Positions 1 through 7,615 are shown, counted from the first letter of the stretch. The stretch: DNA of 18,833 nucleotides from Stenotrophomonas sp. (GCA_003248565.1 QFOV01000091.1:1-18833), one strand, 5' to 3'. A program made the numbers and translations. The notes: a model not told the origin generated them from the sequence alone.

Positions 1-848
1 CTGTTATGCAGGATCTGGCCGATGACCGGAACCTTGAGTACCAGCTTGTCCATGGTGTGCTGCATAGGGAGCGAGCGCTTATAGGCAAACATGAAGCCGA
101 CCACGGAGCCAACGCCGACGAGTAGGATCAGCCACCACCAGCCAACCATGAATCTCGACGCTGCCACGATCATCTGGGTGAAAAACGGCAGGTCAGCACC
201 GAAGCCCTTGAAGACTTCCTCAAACTGGGGCACAACCCAGATCAGCAGGATCGCGCTGACCAGTAACGCCACGGCGATGGTCATCGCCGGGTAGAACAGG
301 GCCTTCTTGATCTTGCCCTTCAGTGACTCCAGGTTTTCCTGGTAGTTGGCGATGGTCTCGAGCACTGTTTCCAGTACGCCCGCGCCTTCGCCGGCACGCA
401 CCAGGTTCCGATACAGCTCATCGAACTGCACCGGGTGTTTGCTGATGGCCTCGTAGAGCGATGAGCCGCCTTCCAGATCGGCCCGGATCTGGCCGACCAT
501 CTTGGCCATGCGCGGGTTCTTGTGGCCGCTGCCGATGATTTCCAGCGAGGTTACGATAGGCACCCCGGACCGCATCATCGTCGCCATCTGGCGGCTGAAG
601 AAGGCGATGTCCTTGGGTTTGATGGGCTTGCCTGCTGCGCCGAACAGTGGCTTGGATTTAGGTTTGACGAGCGTAGGGGTGATTCCTAGCCGGCGCAGCT
701 CAGCCTTTAGAACATTGATGTTCTTTGCATCTTGCTCACCTTTCATCTTGACGCCGCGCTTGTCTGTCCCCTCCCAGACAAACGGCAGCATCTGGCTGGT
801 GCTGCGCCCAGCCGTATCGTTATTGATTGCGTTGCGGGTAACGGCCAC
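1..848 (-). CDS. pilC: Type IV pilus inner-membrane platform protein PilC (partial, N-terminal 282 residues)
   Basis: PilC is the polytopic inner-membrane platform that couples the PilB/PilT ATPases to pilin assembly. The visible residues 1-282 carry the first T2SSF (GspF-like) domain, with FFSRQMATMMRSGVPI near residues 83-98 and RAGEGAGVLE near 151-160. The first membrane helix (ALFYPAMTIAMALLVSAILLIWVVP) lies near 183-207 and a second near 237-256. The family is usually about 420 residues, so the last third, with the second repeat domain, lies beyond position 1. I chose the GTG at 848-846 because GGGGAG lies just upstream; no ATG fits in this frame. The gene is divergent from the first pilin gene across 357 bases. 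In related bacteria pilD usually follows, outside this window. Identification is firm from the protein sequence and the position next to pilA. Confidence 0.96.
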   Translation of the reverse strand, partial: MAVTRNAINNDTAGRSTSQMLPFVWEGTDKRGVKMKGEQDAKNINVLKAELRRLGITPTLVKPKSKPLFGAAGKPIKPKDIAFFSRQMATMMRSGVPIVTSLEIIGSGHKNPRMAKMVGQIRADLEGGSSLYEAISKHPVQFDELYRNLVRAGEGAGVLETVLETIANYQENLESLKGKIKKALFYPAMTIAVALLVSAILLIWVVPQFEEVFKGFGADLPFFTQMIVAASRFMVGWWWLILLVGVGSVVGFMFAYKRSLPMQHTMDKLVLKVPVIGQILHN

Positions 849-999
849 TTTTTTCTCCCCGTCCAAGCTTCCCCAGCCCGGACACCAGTTCGCATGGTAG
901 CGGTTCGCTTACCGTTAGGCACACCCCTTTGTGAAGACTTTGGCGATCGGCGTCACGCCCTTGTGGGTCTGGGCTGGCCGACAGGGCGTGCGAAAGCTG

Positions 1000-1012
1000 G
1001 TCACAATGTGAC
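1000..1012. promoter_or_regulatory. Perfect palindrome, possible operator or enhancer site upstream of pilA
   Basis: GTCACAATGTGAC is a perfect 6+1+6 inverted repeat about 110 bases upstream of the sigma-54 promoter, the distance at which enhancer-binding proteins such as PilR act. It has the CRP/Clp half-sites TGTGA and TCACA, but in the opposite arrangement to the classical TGTGA-N6-TCACA site, so it is not a standard CRP site. It is absent upstream of the second pilin gene. The role is a guess. Confidence 0.3.
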
Positions 1013-1118
1013 GTGGAAGGGCATCTTGAGGTGTCGATCAGGGTTTTGGGGTGGGGGGCTTCCCTTATTCATGGATGCTGCCATCATTGTGCCGGGGAGT
1101 AGGGGGTGTTGCTCCAGT

Positions 1119-1134
1119 TGGCACGTAACCTGCT
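1119..1134 (+). promoter_or_regulatory. Sigma-54 (RpoN) promoter of the first pilA
   Basis: TGGCAC-N5-CTGCT, with the required GG-N10-GC spacing (GG at 1120-1121, GC at 1132-1133), fits the RpoN consensus TGGCAC-N5-TTGCA apart from the C that starts the -12 element and its final T. Transcription would begin near 1145, giving a leader of about 60 bases. In this family pilA is known to be RpoN- and PilR-dependent, and pilS/pilR lie in this window. Confidence 0.85.
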
Positions 1135-1205
1135 TTGTAACCCCATGCGGGGCAGGCATCCGCCTGTAACCATGTTCACTATTCACACCTCTAGGGGATG
1201 TACTC

Positions 1206-1568
1206 ATGAAGAAGCAGCAAGGCTTTACCCTGATCGAACTGATGATTGTGGTTGCGATCATTGCCATCCTGGCCGCAATCGCGCTGCCGCAGTACCGTAA
1301 CTACACCCAGCGTTCATCGAACGGTGCTTGCGAAGCCGAAGCCAAGGCATTTATCAATACGGCCGTGGCTGATATCGCTGATGGGCGCAGTTCGACTACT
1401 TATGTTCCTACCGCTTGCGCTAGTGCATCGAAGACTCAGTTGACTACCGCTGATTACAACAGCCCAACCCCGGTGGAGTTCACTCCGCAGACCAAGGGTA
1501 ATACTTCGCTGCTCGCGAAGACTAAGTGTGACCCGGGCAGTGGCTCCTGCTCGCTTGAGAAGAAGTAA
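1206..1568 (+). CDS. pilA: Type IVa major pilin (prepilin), first copy
   Basis: The product is the structural subunit of the type IV pilus, processed and N-methylated by PilD at the inner membrane. It has a short basic leader, MKKQQG, then the cleavage point and FTLIELMIVVAIIAILAAIALPQY, with Glu at mature position 5. The first half of this helix is the membrane anchor and assembly spine. At 120 residues (114 mature) it is short for a type IVa pilin (commonly 130-160). Four Cys are present; the last pair, in CDPGSGSC near the C terminus, would close the D-region disulfide loop. The middle is rich in Ser and Thr, which could serve as O-glycosylation sites (inference). The ATG has AGGGGATG upstream. 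It stands alone between a sigma-54 promoter and a strong terminator, so it is probably mostly monocistronic. Confidence 0.96.
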   Translation: MKKQQGFTLIELMIVVAIIAILAAIALPQYRNYTQRSSNGACEAEAKAFINTAVADIADGRSSTTYVPTACASASKTQLTTADYNSPTPVEFTPQTKGNTSLLAKTKCDPGSGSCSLEKK

Positions 1569-1590
1569 TTTCAAATTTTCAAACTTATAA

Positions 1591-1622
1591 AAGAGACCCG
1601 GCGTAAGCCGGGTTTCTTTTTT
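1591..1622 (+). terminator. Intrinsic terminator after the first pilA
   Basis: A 12-bp stem (AAGAGACCCGGC / GCCGGGTTTCTT, one G-T pair) closes on the GNRA tetraloop GTAA and is followed by a T run. It lies 22 bases after the pilA stop codon. It should confine most pilin transcript to pilA, while limited read-through could feed the GT-C genes. Confidence 0.93.
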
Positions 1623-1864
1623 CGAGAAAGCATGGGCTATTAAAATGATTGGGTGGAGGTATTAAGTAGTTGAGTCGCGTCAAGTGGTGACCCTTTCTGT
1701 TGATTTATGTGATTTGGTCAAAATTTATCGCTTCGCAGTTTAAGTATGGATTTTGTTGGTTCGGGGTGGGTTGTTGTTGATTTGTTTGAAGGTTTTCTGC
1801 GTTTAACTGGTGCTTTCCTTGGTTGGACTTCGCTGTCTTGCTATTTTTTTGTGGATATCCTCTC
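1623..1864. other. A/T-rich intergenic region upstream of the GT-C pair
   Basis: This gap of about 240 bases is clearly richer in A/T than its surroundings and has no gene I can support. A weak sigma-70-like arrangement, TTGATT (1700-1705) -N17- ATTTAT (1723-1728), could drive the GT-C genes, but the match is poor. No sigma-54 element is seen here. Confidence 0.45.
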
Positions 1865-3721
1865 GTGGAACAGTTGAAAAGAGCGAATCTTTGGCTTGCT
1901 ATTCTGGCTCCCCTTATGGTCGCGCTGTGCTTTGCGCCGGGTCTGGGTGGCGGGTTTGTTTTTGATGATCGCGCGAACATCGAAAAAAATGGGGCGCTGC
2001 ATGTTGATCGACTTGACAGTGAAGCGCTATTGCAAGCTGCTTACAGTTTTCAGCCCGGTAATGGTTCGCGAGCATTATCAATGCTTAGTTTCGCGCTCGA
2101 CTACTGGCGTGGTGGTCTGGATGCCTCGGTATTTAAAACTACTAACATATTGATTCATGTATTGACAGCGCTGGTCTTGTTCTTTTTCTTGCATCGCCTC
2201 CTGATTCTGCTCCAGTGGTCGCGCCGGCGAGCAGGGGTGGGGGCAGTGCTGTTGGCTGGGCTGTGGGCAGTTCATCCATTACAGGTTTCCTCCGTGTTGT
2301 ATGTGGTGCAGCGCATGCAAACGCTGGTCACTTTGTTTATGGTGCTGAGTATGTGGGCGTATTTGGGGATGCGACAGGCACAGTTGGAGGGGCGACGTAG
2401 CAGGCAGTATGGTGTTCTCATAATGCTTTTCTGGGTGTTGGGTCTTGCAAGCAAGGAGGATGCGGCGCTGCTCCCGCTGTATACGTTAGCATTGGAGTTG
2501 ACGGTGCTGGGTTTCGGTGCCGCGTCGCCACGCTTGACTGCAGTTTGGCGCAGAGGGTATTTGATATTGGTGTTGGTCGGTGCGGTTGTATATGCATTGG
2601 TGGTTATCCCACATCATTGGCATTGGGGGGCTTATCCTGGGCGGGATTTTTCCAGCTACGAGCGGTTACTAACCCAAGGAAGGGTGCTAGTGATGTATAT
2701 CGGGCAGATGCTTTCACCGTTGCCGAGTCACTTGCCGTTCTTCTACGACAATTTGGTCATCTCCCGTGGGTTGCTGCAGCCAACTTCTACATTGCTGGCC
2801 TTGCTTGTTCTTGCGGTGATGCTGATCTGGGCTTGGTGCTGGCGGCGACACCGACCTTTGTTTGCGTTCGGAGTTCTATTGTTCTTTGCGGGCCATTTCG
2901 TGGCCAGTAACGTGCTGAATCTTGAGCTAGCTTTCGAGCACCGCAATCATTTGCCGTTGATTGGTATTGTATTGGCGGTAGCTGATCTGTGGCTGGCGCT
3001 CTGCCAGCGGTTGGCTCTGCGATGGCATGCAGCCGCGTCGGCGATGATTATCATGTTGGTGGTTGCGGGGGTTGGCACGGCGTGGCGCGCTCATATCTGG
3101 GGAAATCAGCTGCTTTTTGCAGCGCATACATTGCGATTGGCTCCGACTTCTGAGCGAGCATGGCTTATGCTGGGGGGTATTTATGCTGATCGAAGCGGGT
3201 ATAAAGCAGGTAGTCTTTGGCTGGACCGAGCTATTGATGTAAATACGATAGGGGCTAAGTGCACAGGCTCGGCAGTGATGCTTTCCAATGTGGTGATCTA
3301 CAAAACCATTCGTGGAGATGTAACGCGAGGGGATTGGGATGGCTTGATTTCTCGGTTTCCCTTGGTGCCGATGAATGTTCAGAACAAAAGCATTGTATTT
3401 TCAATACTCGAGAATGCTCGAAACGGCATGAGGTTGGATGAAGATGGGGTGATCGGCCTTATGGAGGTTGCAGCTGATCGAGGTGGATTCAATTCCAACC
3501 AGTATCTGCAGATGGCTGCCTATATTCACAACAAGTCGCAGCAGCCGGATAGAGCATTTCCGTTTCTACGGAATGCAGTCTTGGTTTCGCCGCCTGGCGA
3601 TCCCGAAATAAGTGATGTACTGAAGCAGCTGGGCAAGGCAGGCCGAGAGGATTGGGTGCGGCAGCTACGGTGGATTGAGGGCTCCGGGTCGCGGGCGGCC
3701 GGTACACGAGGGGGTGGGTAA
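1865..3721 (+). CDS. Multi-membrane GT-C-like glycosyltransferase with C-terminal TPR-like domain, copy 1
   Basis: The protein (618 residues) looks like an inner-membrane GT-C-fold transferase related to the TMTC/O-mannosyltransferase-like proteins, often labelled only as 'tetratricopeptide repeat protein'. After the first helix comes FVFDD (Asp34-Asp35), the position of the acidic catalytic motif in GT-C enzymes. Further motifs are HPLQVSSVLYVVQRMQTL, ASKEDAALLPLYTL, GRDFSSYERLLTQ and FEHRNHLP, separated by about nine to eleven hydrophobic helices. The last 200 residues are soluble and helical, TPR-like. I chose GTG 1865 because it aligns with the start of the downstream paralogue; the frame stays open to a TTG at 1823, but that adds residues with no counterpart. 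Its stop overlaps the next start (TAATG). Lying between two pilin genes, it may glycosylate pilin, as TfpO or TfpW do in Pseudomonas. Substrate and acceptor are unknown. Confidence 0.75.
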   Translation: MEQLKRANLWLAILAPLMVALCFAPGLGGGFVFDDRANIEKNGALHVDRLDSEALLQAAYSFQPGNGSRALSMLSFALDYWRGGLDASVFKTTNILIHVLTALVLFFFLHRLLILLQWSRRRAGVGAVLLAGLWAVHPLQVSSVLYVVQRMQTLVTLFMVLSMWAYLGMRQAQLEGRRSRQYGVLIMLFWVLGLASKEDAALLPLYTLALELTVLGFGAASPRLTAVWRRGYLILVLVGAVVYALVVIPHHWHWGAYPGRDFSSYERLLTQGRVLVMYIGQMLSPLPSHLPFFYDNLVISRGLLQPTSTLLALLVLAVMLIWAWCWRRHRPLFAFGVLLFFAGHFVASNVLNLELAFEHRNHLPLIGIVLAVADLWLALCQRLALRWHAAASAMIIMLVVAGVGTAWRAHIWGNQLLFAAHTLRLAPTSERAWLMLGGIYADRSGYKAGSLWLDRAIDVNTIGAKCTGSAVMLSNVVIYKTIRGDVTRGDWDGLISRFPLVPMNVQNKSIVFSILENARNGMRLDEDGVIGLMEVAADRGGFNSNQYLQMAAYIHNKSQQPDRAFPFLRNAVLVSPPGDPEISDVLKQLGKAGREDWVRQLRWIEGSGSRAAGTRGGG

Positions 3722-5586
3722 TGCGCTGGGGGTCGGCCGACCTCAAATTTCTAGGCGTAACTTTGATTGTGGGGTTGCTTGCGGGTCTGCCATTGATTCC
3801 AGGACTACCTGGAGAGTTTTTCTTTGATGATTTCCCAAATATTGTCAATAACAGCGATATTCACCTCTCGCAATTGAGTGTAAAGGCTTTGTTTGATGTC
3901 GTTGCAACCCCGCAGATGTCGGGCGCGATGCGTGGCCTGCCTACACTCACTTTTGCTTTGGATTTCTGGCGCGCAGGCGGTGCGGATCCGGGAGCTTTCA
4001 AGACTACCAATCTTTTGATTCATGCGATTACAACGTGCGTACTGGCGTGGTTCTTTAGACGACTGCTTTTGACTTTAGGCGCTTCCGGTCGGCGTGCGAT
4101 TTGGGTGGCAGCTGCTCTTGCGCTTGCCTGGGCGATGCATCCGTTGCAGGTGTCTTCTGTGCTATATGCGGTACAGCGCCTTCAAACTCTGGGGACGTTG
4201 TTTCTGGTACTGGCTTTGCAGAGCTATCTGCATGCACGGCAGTGTCAGATTGTTGGTCAACAAGGACGGAGGAGTATGCTGCTTTCCGGTTTTTGGTGGG
4301 CAGTGGCGATGAACTGCAAGGAGGATGCGGTCCTTCTGCCTGTATATACGCTTATTTTAGAATTGGCAGTGCTTCGCTTTTCTGCTGCAGACGAGCGTCT
4401 GATTAAGCTTCTTCGACGAGGCTACTTTGCTGTCGCATTGATTGGGATATCTGTTTATCTGTTTTTAGTCGTTCCAAAGTATTGGTCTTTGGAGGCGTAT
4501 CCGGGGCGCGATTTCTCTACCGTTGAGCGTCTCCTTACCCAGGCGAGAGTGCTTTGCATGTATATTTGGCAAATCGTACTGCCCCTGCCTGAGCATATGC
4601 CTTTCTATTACGACTGGGTGCAGCCATCAAGGGGGGTGATGGACCCTTGGACGACGCTAGTTGCAATATTTGCGATCATGGTGCTGTTATTCTGGGCTTG
4701 GAGATTGCGTGCCAGGCAGCCGCTATTCACGTTCGGGGTGCTTGTATTTTTCAGTGCACACTTTATTGCGAGCAACGTTGTTGGGCTTGAGCTGGCCTAT
4801 GAACATCGCAACCATTTCGCGCTAATTGGCGCGGTTTTGGCTGTTGGAAGTTTATTTGCCCATGCTGGCTCATGCTTTCGCTTTTCGGGGGGGGCAAAAC
4901 GTGCTGCATGCGTCGCACTGCTGATTACTTTGGGAGCTGGAACCATGATTCGGGCTCACGATTGGCGCAGTACGCTATCGCTTGCTCGGGCGAGCACGGT
5001 GGCTGCACCACAGTCTTCAAGAGCCTGGGTCCAAATGTGCTCCTCGTTGTTCAAGGCCGGTGGCGAAGTTGCATTGGGAAATCGTCTTCTGGACGAGGCG
5101 ATCCAAGCCTGTTCATCCGGTGTGGAGGCTTCTCCTGATTCACTCAATAGCTACGCGCTTCTGTTGGTTCTGAAGACGTTGCGTGGTGATGTGAGCCAGC
5201 GTGACTGGGACCTTTTCCTGGATAAGCTAAGTTCTGTTCGGATGAGTTGGGATAACAGTCGCGCGCCAATGATCCTTACTTACTATGTGAGTCTTGGCGT
5301 TCGTCTGGACAAACAGCAAGTGCTTGATGCGGTTGCTATTTTGTCTGAAAGAGATCGTCCCAATTCATCTAATCTCGCACTGCTGGGCGCTGCCGTCATG
5401 AACGACCTGGCGGACTCGGAGCATGCTCTTCCCTATTTCATCAGAGCTGTTGAAGTGGCCCCGCTTGGAGACCCTTTCCCTTGGCAACTTGGCGCGGAGC
5501 TGCGGGCGGCTGGCAAGTTGGATATGGCAGAGGCTGTCGAGCGAGCGGGTTTAGCAAGGCAGCGCGAGATGGCGGGTGCTCGTTGA
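3721..5586 (+). CDS. Multi-membrane GT-C-like glycosyltransferase with C-terminal TPR-like domain, copy 2
   Basis: A paralogue (621 residues) of the gene just upstream, with the same layout: membrane helix, FFFDD (Asp36-Asp37), HPLQVSSVLYAVQRLQTL, NCKEDAVLLPVYTL, GRDFSTVERLLTQ and YEHRNHFA, then a helical TPR-like tail of about 200 residues. The motifs are nearly identical between the two, while loops and tails differ much more, so this is an old tandem duplication with both catalytic motif sets kept. The ATG overlaps the previous stop by one base (TAATG) and has GAGGGGG at 3708-3714, so translation is probably coupled. A second pilin gene with its own promoter follows after 153 bases. Likely role: transfer of a lipid-linked sugar to a periplasmic acceptor, perhaps pilin. 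This is inferred from fold and context only. Confidence 0.75.
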   Translation: MRWGSADLKFLGVTLIVGLLAGLPLIPGLPGEFFFDDFPNIVNNSDIHLSQLSVKALFDVVATPQMSGAMRGLPTLTFALDFWRAGGADPGAFKTTNLLIHAITTCVLAWFFRRLLLTLGASGRRAIWVAAALALAWAMHPLQVSSVLYAVQRLQTLGTLFLVLALQSYLHARQCQIVGQQGRRSMLLSGFWWAVAMNCKEDAVLLPVYTLILELAVLRFSAADERLIKLLRRGYFAVALIGISVYLFLVVPKYWSLEAYPGRDFSTVERLLTQARVLCMYIWQIVLPLPEHMPFYYDWVQPSRGVMDPWTTLVAIFAIMVLLFWAWRLRARQPLFTFGVLVFFSAHFIASNVVGLELAYEHRNHFALIGAVLAVGSLFAHAGSCFRFSGGAKRAACVALLITLGAGTMIRAHDWRSTLSLARASTVAAPQSSRAWVQMCSSLFKAGGEVALGNRLLDEAIQACSSGVEASPDSLNSYALLLVLKTLRGDVSQRDWDLFLDKLSSVRMSWDNSRAPMILTYYVSLGVRLDKQQVLDAVAILSERDRPNSSNLALLGAAVMNDLADSEHALPYFIRAVEVAPLGDPFPWQLGAELRAAGKLDMAEAVERAGLARQREMAGAR

Positions 5587-5688
5587 GATCGTTGAATGCC
5601 GGGACGGCCTGTTGCGAGTGGCGCCTTGAGGCGGGGGCAAGGTAGAGGCTTCCAGCGTCGGCTCTTCTTTGCTCCTTGTGGGTGAGTT

Positions 5689-5704
5689 TGGCCCGATTCT
5701 TGCT
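5689..5704 (+). promoter_or_regulatory. Sigma-54 (RpoN)-like promoter of the second pilA
   Basis: TGGCCC-N5-TTGCT has exact GG-N10-GC spacing (GG 5690-5691, GC 5702-5703); it differs from the consensus at the fifth base of the -24 box. Transcription would begin near 5715. This rules out the TTG at 5710 as a start codon and leaves a short leader. Confidence 0.75.
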
Positions 5705-5729
5705 GGTATTTGAGGTATGTGGGAACTAT

Positions 5730-5739
5730 GGGGAAAGAG
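5730..5739 (+). promoter_or_regulatory. Ribosome binding site that decides the second pilA start
   Basis: GGGGAAAGAG sits directly before the ATG at 5740. This start gives a normal seven-residue leader, MSHRAKG. The in-frame ATG at 5728 would sit only about 13 bases from the predicted transcript start. Confidence 0.6.
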
Positions 5740-6102
5740 ATGTCACATCGTGCTAAAGGTTTTAGTTTGATTGAGCTGATGATCGTGGTTGCGATCATTG
5801 CGATTCTGGCAGCCATTGCCCTGCCGCAGTACCGTAACTACACCCAACGGTCTGCCAATGCTGCTTGTTTGGCGGAGGCGCGCGCCTACATGAGCACTGC
5901 GGTAGCTGATATGGCTGAGTACAATCTGCCGCCTGTGTTCGTTCCAAAAGCCTGTGATCAGAGTACTAGCTTGGGGTTGACGACGAGTGACTTTTCCGCT
6001 CCGCGAACTGTGACCTTCGATTCCCCTGTGCGCGGAAATGACATCTTGAAAGCGGATGTCGTGTGCGATACTGGAAGCGCACAATGCTCGCTTAGCAATT
6101 AA
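5740..6102 (+). CDS. pilA: Type IVa pilin (prepilin), second copy
   Basis: The leader MSHRAKG is followed by FSLIELMIVVAIIAILAAIALPQY with Glu5, the prepilin peptidase and N-methylation signature, giving 113 mature residues. The N-terminal spine matches the first pilin almost residue for residue up to QYRNYTQRS; the C-terminal two thirds diverge strongly. Four Cys occupy comparable places, with a C-terminal CDTGSAQC loop. A 26-base run (5821-5846) is identical to 1284-1309 in the first pilin, which fits duplication, perhaps with local gene conversion. It has its own sigma-54-like promoter, so PilSR probably controls both pilins. It may be an alternative or minor co-assembled subunit; which copy is the major pilin cannot be told from sequence. 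No clear terminator follows. Confidence 0.94.
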   Translation: MSHRAKGFSLIELMIVVAIIAILAAIALPQYRNYTQRSANAACLAEARAYMSTAVADMAEYNLPPVFVPKACDQSTSLGLTTSDFSAPRTVTFDSPVRGNDILKADVVCDTGSAQCSLSN

Positions 6103-6248
6103 TTGTTCGTATTCTTGGCAGCGCCCGTACCGAGTCGTGGTATTGAGCGGTTGGGGTGGCTTGGCTGTAGAAGCTCGAAATGCTAGTGAAGAGGTTGCTT
6201 GGGGGTTTTGACAGCCAGGTGTCGATGCTTTGCGGGCGAAATAAGAGT

Positions 6249-6279
6249 GGCGGGGCATTCGCTACTGGATGGCCCCGCC
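6249..6279. other. GC-rich hairpin between the second pilA and the flippase gene
   Basis: GGCGGGGC (6249-6256) and GCCCCGCC (6272-6279) form a perfect 8-bp stem around a 15-base loop. No T run follows on either strand, so it is not a canonical terminator, though it could slow or stop transcription from the pilin gene. The rest of 6103-6334 shows no gene. Confidence 0.5.
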
Positions 6280-6334
6280 TGATCAGCTAAGATTGCTTGG
6301 GTTTAGGATTTCGCTGGTCAGCAAGAGGAGTTGA

Positions 6335-7615
6335 ATGAAGGGGCCTATCGCGCGCGCGACGCTGAGGACCACAGCTGTGTTCGCTCTAAGGCTGCTCCTG
6401 CAGGCGTTGACCCTGCTGCTGGTAACGCATCTTCTTGGTCCAGCAGCTTATGGAGCCTTCGCTGGTGTAATGGGCTTGGCGGTTTTCTTTGGTGCGCTCG
6501 CTGGATGCGGCATGCCATTGATGCAGATAAGGGCCATCAGCCGTGACGGCGGTCAGGGGGCAGGATTGCCCTATGCGGCCCCGGCGGTGCTGCTGGTTGG
6601 GACTGTTCTACTTCTGTTTTTTGTTCCCTTATGTTCATTCGCCCTTCCTGAGTCAGCGCTTGGCGTTGATGCACTTCTGGCGCTTGGTCTTGCAGAGCTG
6701 ATTATGCAGCCGCTCTTGATGCTATATGCGGCGGAGCGACACGGCCGCGGCGAAGTCGCGCGTGCTCAATTATTGCAGGTCTTGCCGTTAGCGCTGCGCG
6801 CATTGGCTGCGGGTGTAGTCGTTGCGGCGTCTTTCGACTCCCCGCTTTCGGCGTACGCTTTTGCATATTTGCTTGCAACACTAACCGCGCTCGCTGTCGC
6901 ACGATCTGGCGGGCAGGTTGTCGCTACTCATCGTTGGCGCTTTCCCTGTCGTGATGAGTGGGCAGAAGCATGTGGTTACGCAGCAACTGATCTATCCCGA
7001 AACGGTCCCACCGAACTGGACAAGGCGGTGGCCGCGCGTTCTATGCCGGCCTATGATGCTGGCCTTTACGCTGCGGCTGCGCGGATCATGGCTGCCGGTG
7101 TATTGCCCGTAATGGCGATGGTGGTTTCTGCGCTACCAAGGTTATTTCGAGAGTCTGTCGGCCCCGAACTTTGGCGGCTTGTAGCCCTGATGGCTATGAT
7201 CGCATTGTTCTATGGTTCGGTTCTGAGCGCTTTGTTCTGGGTTGGCGCCGGTTGGATTGATATTATTCTGGGGGCGGCCTACATCGGCATCGGCGACGTC
7301 TTGAGAAGTATGTGTGTCATTATTCCTGGAGTCGCGCTCCGGTTGGTGTCGGGTAGTGTATTGATGGCGCTAGGACGGCCCTGGATGCGAGTGGGTGCTG
7401 AGTTTTTTGGGGTCATAATTCTGGTCTGCGTAGGAGTGGGGCTCCCACCGTATATAGGGTCGACGGGGATGGTGATTGCACTGGCATTTTCTGAGTGGGG
7501 GATGGCATTGGTCAGCAGCGCGCTGGTGATCAAGGTTCTTGTTTCATGTCGCGACAGTGATGCGATTCGGAAATCTGAAATGGAAAGCGAGGTCGAAAAT
7601 GGGGACGGACCGTGA
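6335..7615 (+). CDS. Wzx-like polysaccharide/lipid-linked oligosaccharide flippase
   Basis: This 426-residue protein is almost entirely hydrophobic, with roughly a dozen predicted membrane helices. Its opening (AVFALRLLLQALTLLLVTHLLGPAAYGAFAGVMGLAVFFGALAGCGMP) is typical of the Wzx/RfbX branch of the MOP exporter superfamily, in which the LLGPAAYGAF segment is characteristic. These proteins flip undecaprenyl-linked glycans from the cytoplasmic to the periplasmic face of the inner membrane. ATG 6335 is preceded by AGAGGAG. The reading frame overlaps the following methyltransferase by 17 bases, so the two are probably co-transcribed. In this neighbourhood it would supply a lipid-linked glycan to a periplasmic transferase such as the GT-C proteins upstream (inference). 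The family assignment is good; the substrate is unknown. Confidence 0.85.
   Translation: MKGPIARATLRTTAVFALRLLLQALTLLLVTHLLGPAAYGAFAGVMGLAVFFGALAGCGMPLMQIRAISRDGGQGAGLPYAAPAVLLVGTVLLLFFVPLCSFALPESALGVDALLALGLAELIMQPLLMLYAAERHGRGEVARAQLLQVLPLALRALAAGVVVAASFDSPLSAYAFAYLLATLTALAVARSGGQVVATHRWRFPCRDEWAEACGYAATDLSRNGPTELDKAVAARSMPAYDAGLYAAAARIMAAGVLPVMAMVVSALPRLFRESVGPELWRLVALMAMIALFYGSVLSALFWVGAGWIDIILGAAYIGIGDVLRSMCVIIPGVALRLVSGSVLMALGRPWMRVGAEFFGVIILVCVGVGLPPYIGSTGMVIALAFSEWGMALVSSALVIKVLVSCRDSDAIRKSEMESEVENGDGP

Larger units (their letters stand above)
849..1205. other. Divergent pilC/pilA control region
   Basis: This 357-base stretch has no convincing gene. It holds the start region of pilC (minus) and the promoter of the first pilin (plus). 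Visible structure: an imperfect inverted repeat CACGCCC...GGGCGTG at 954-990, a perfect 13-base palindrome GTCACAATGTGAC at 1000-1012, and a sigma-54-type -24/-12 element at 1119-1134. Short open frames on both strands here show no family features. Confidence 0.7.

Noticed and set aside
732..1169. Plus-strand open frame between pilC and the first pilin
   Set aside because: It begins inside pilC on the opposite strand, runs through the promoter region and covers the sigma-54 element; no recognisable protein features.
1823..1864. Upstream TTG start for the first GT-C gene
   Set aside because: The extra 14 residues have no match in the downstream paralogue, whereas GTG 1865 lines up with the paralogue's ATG.
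5743..6258. Open frame of 171 codons on the minus strand across the second pilin
   Set aside because: Antisense to a clear pilin gene with its own promoter; no protein features.
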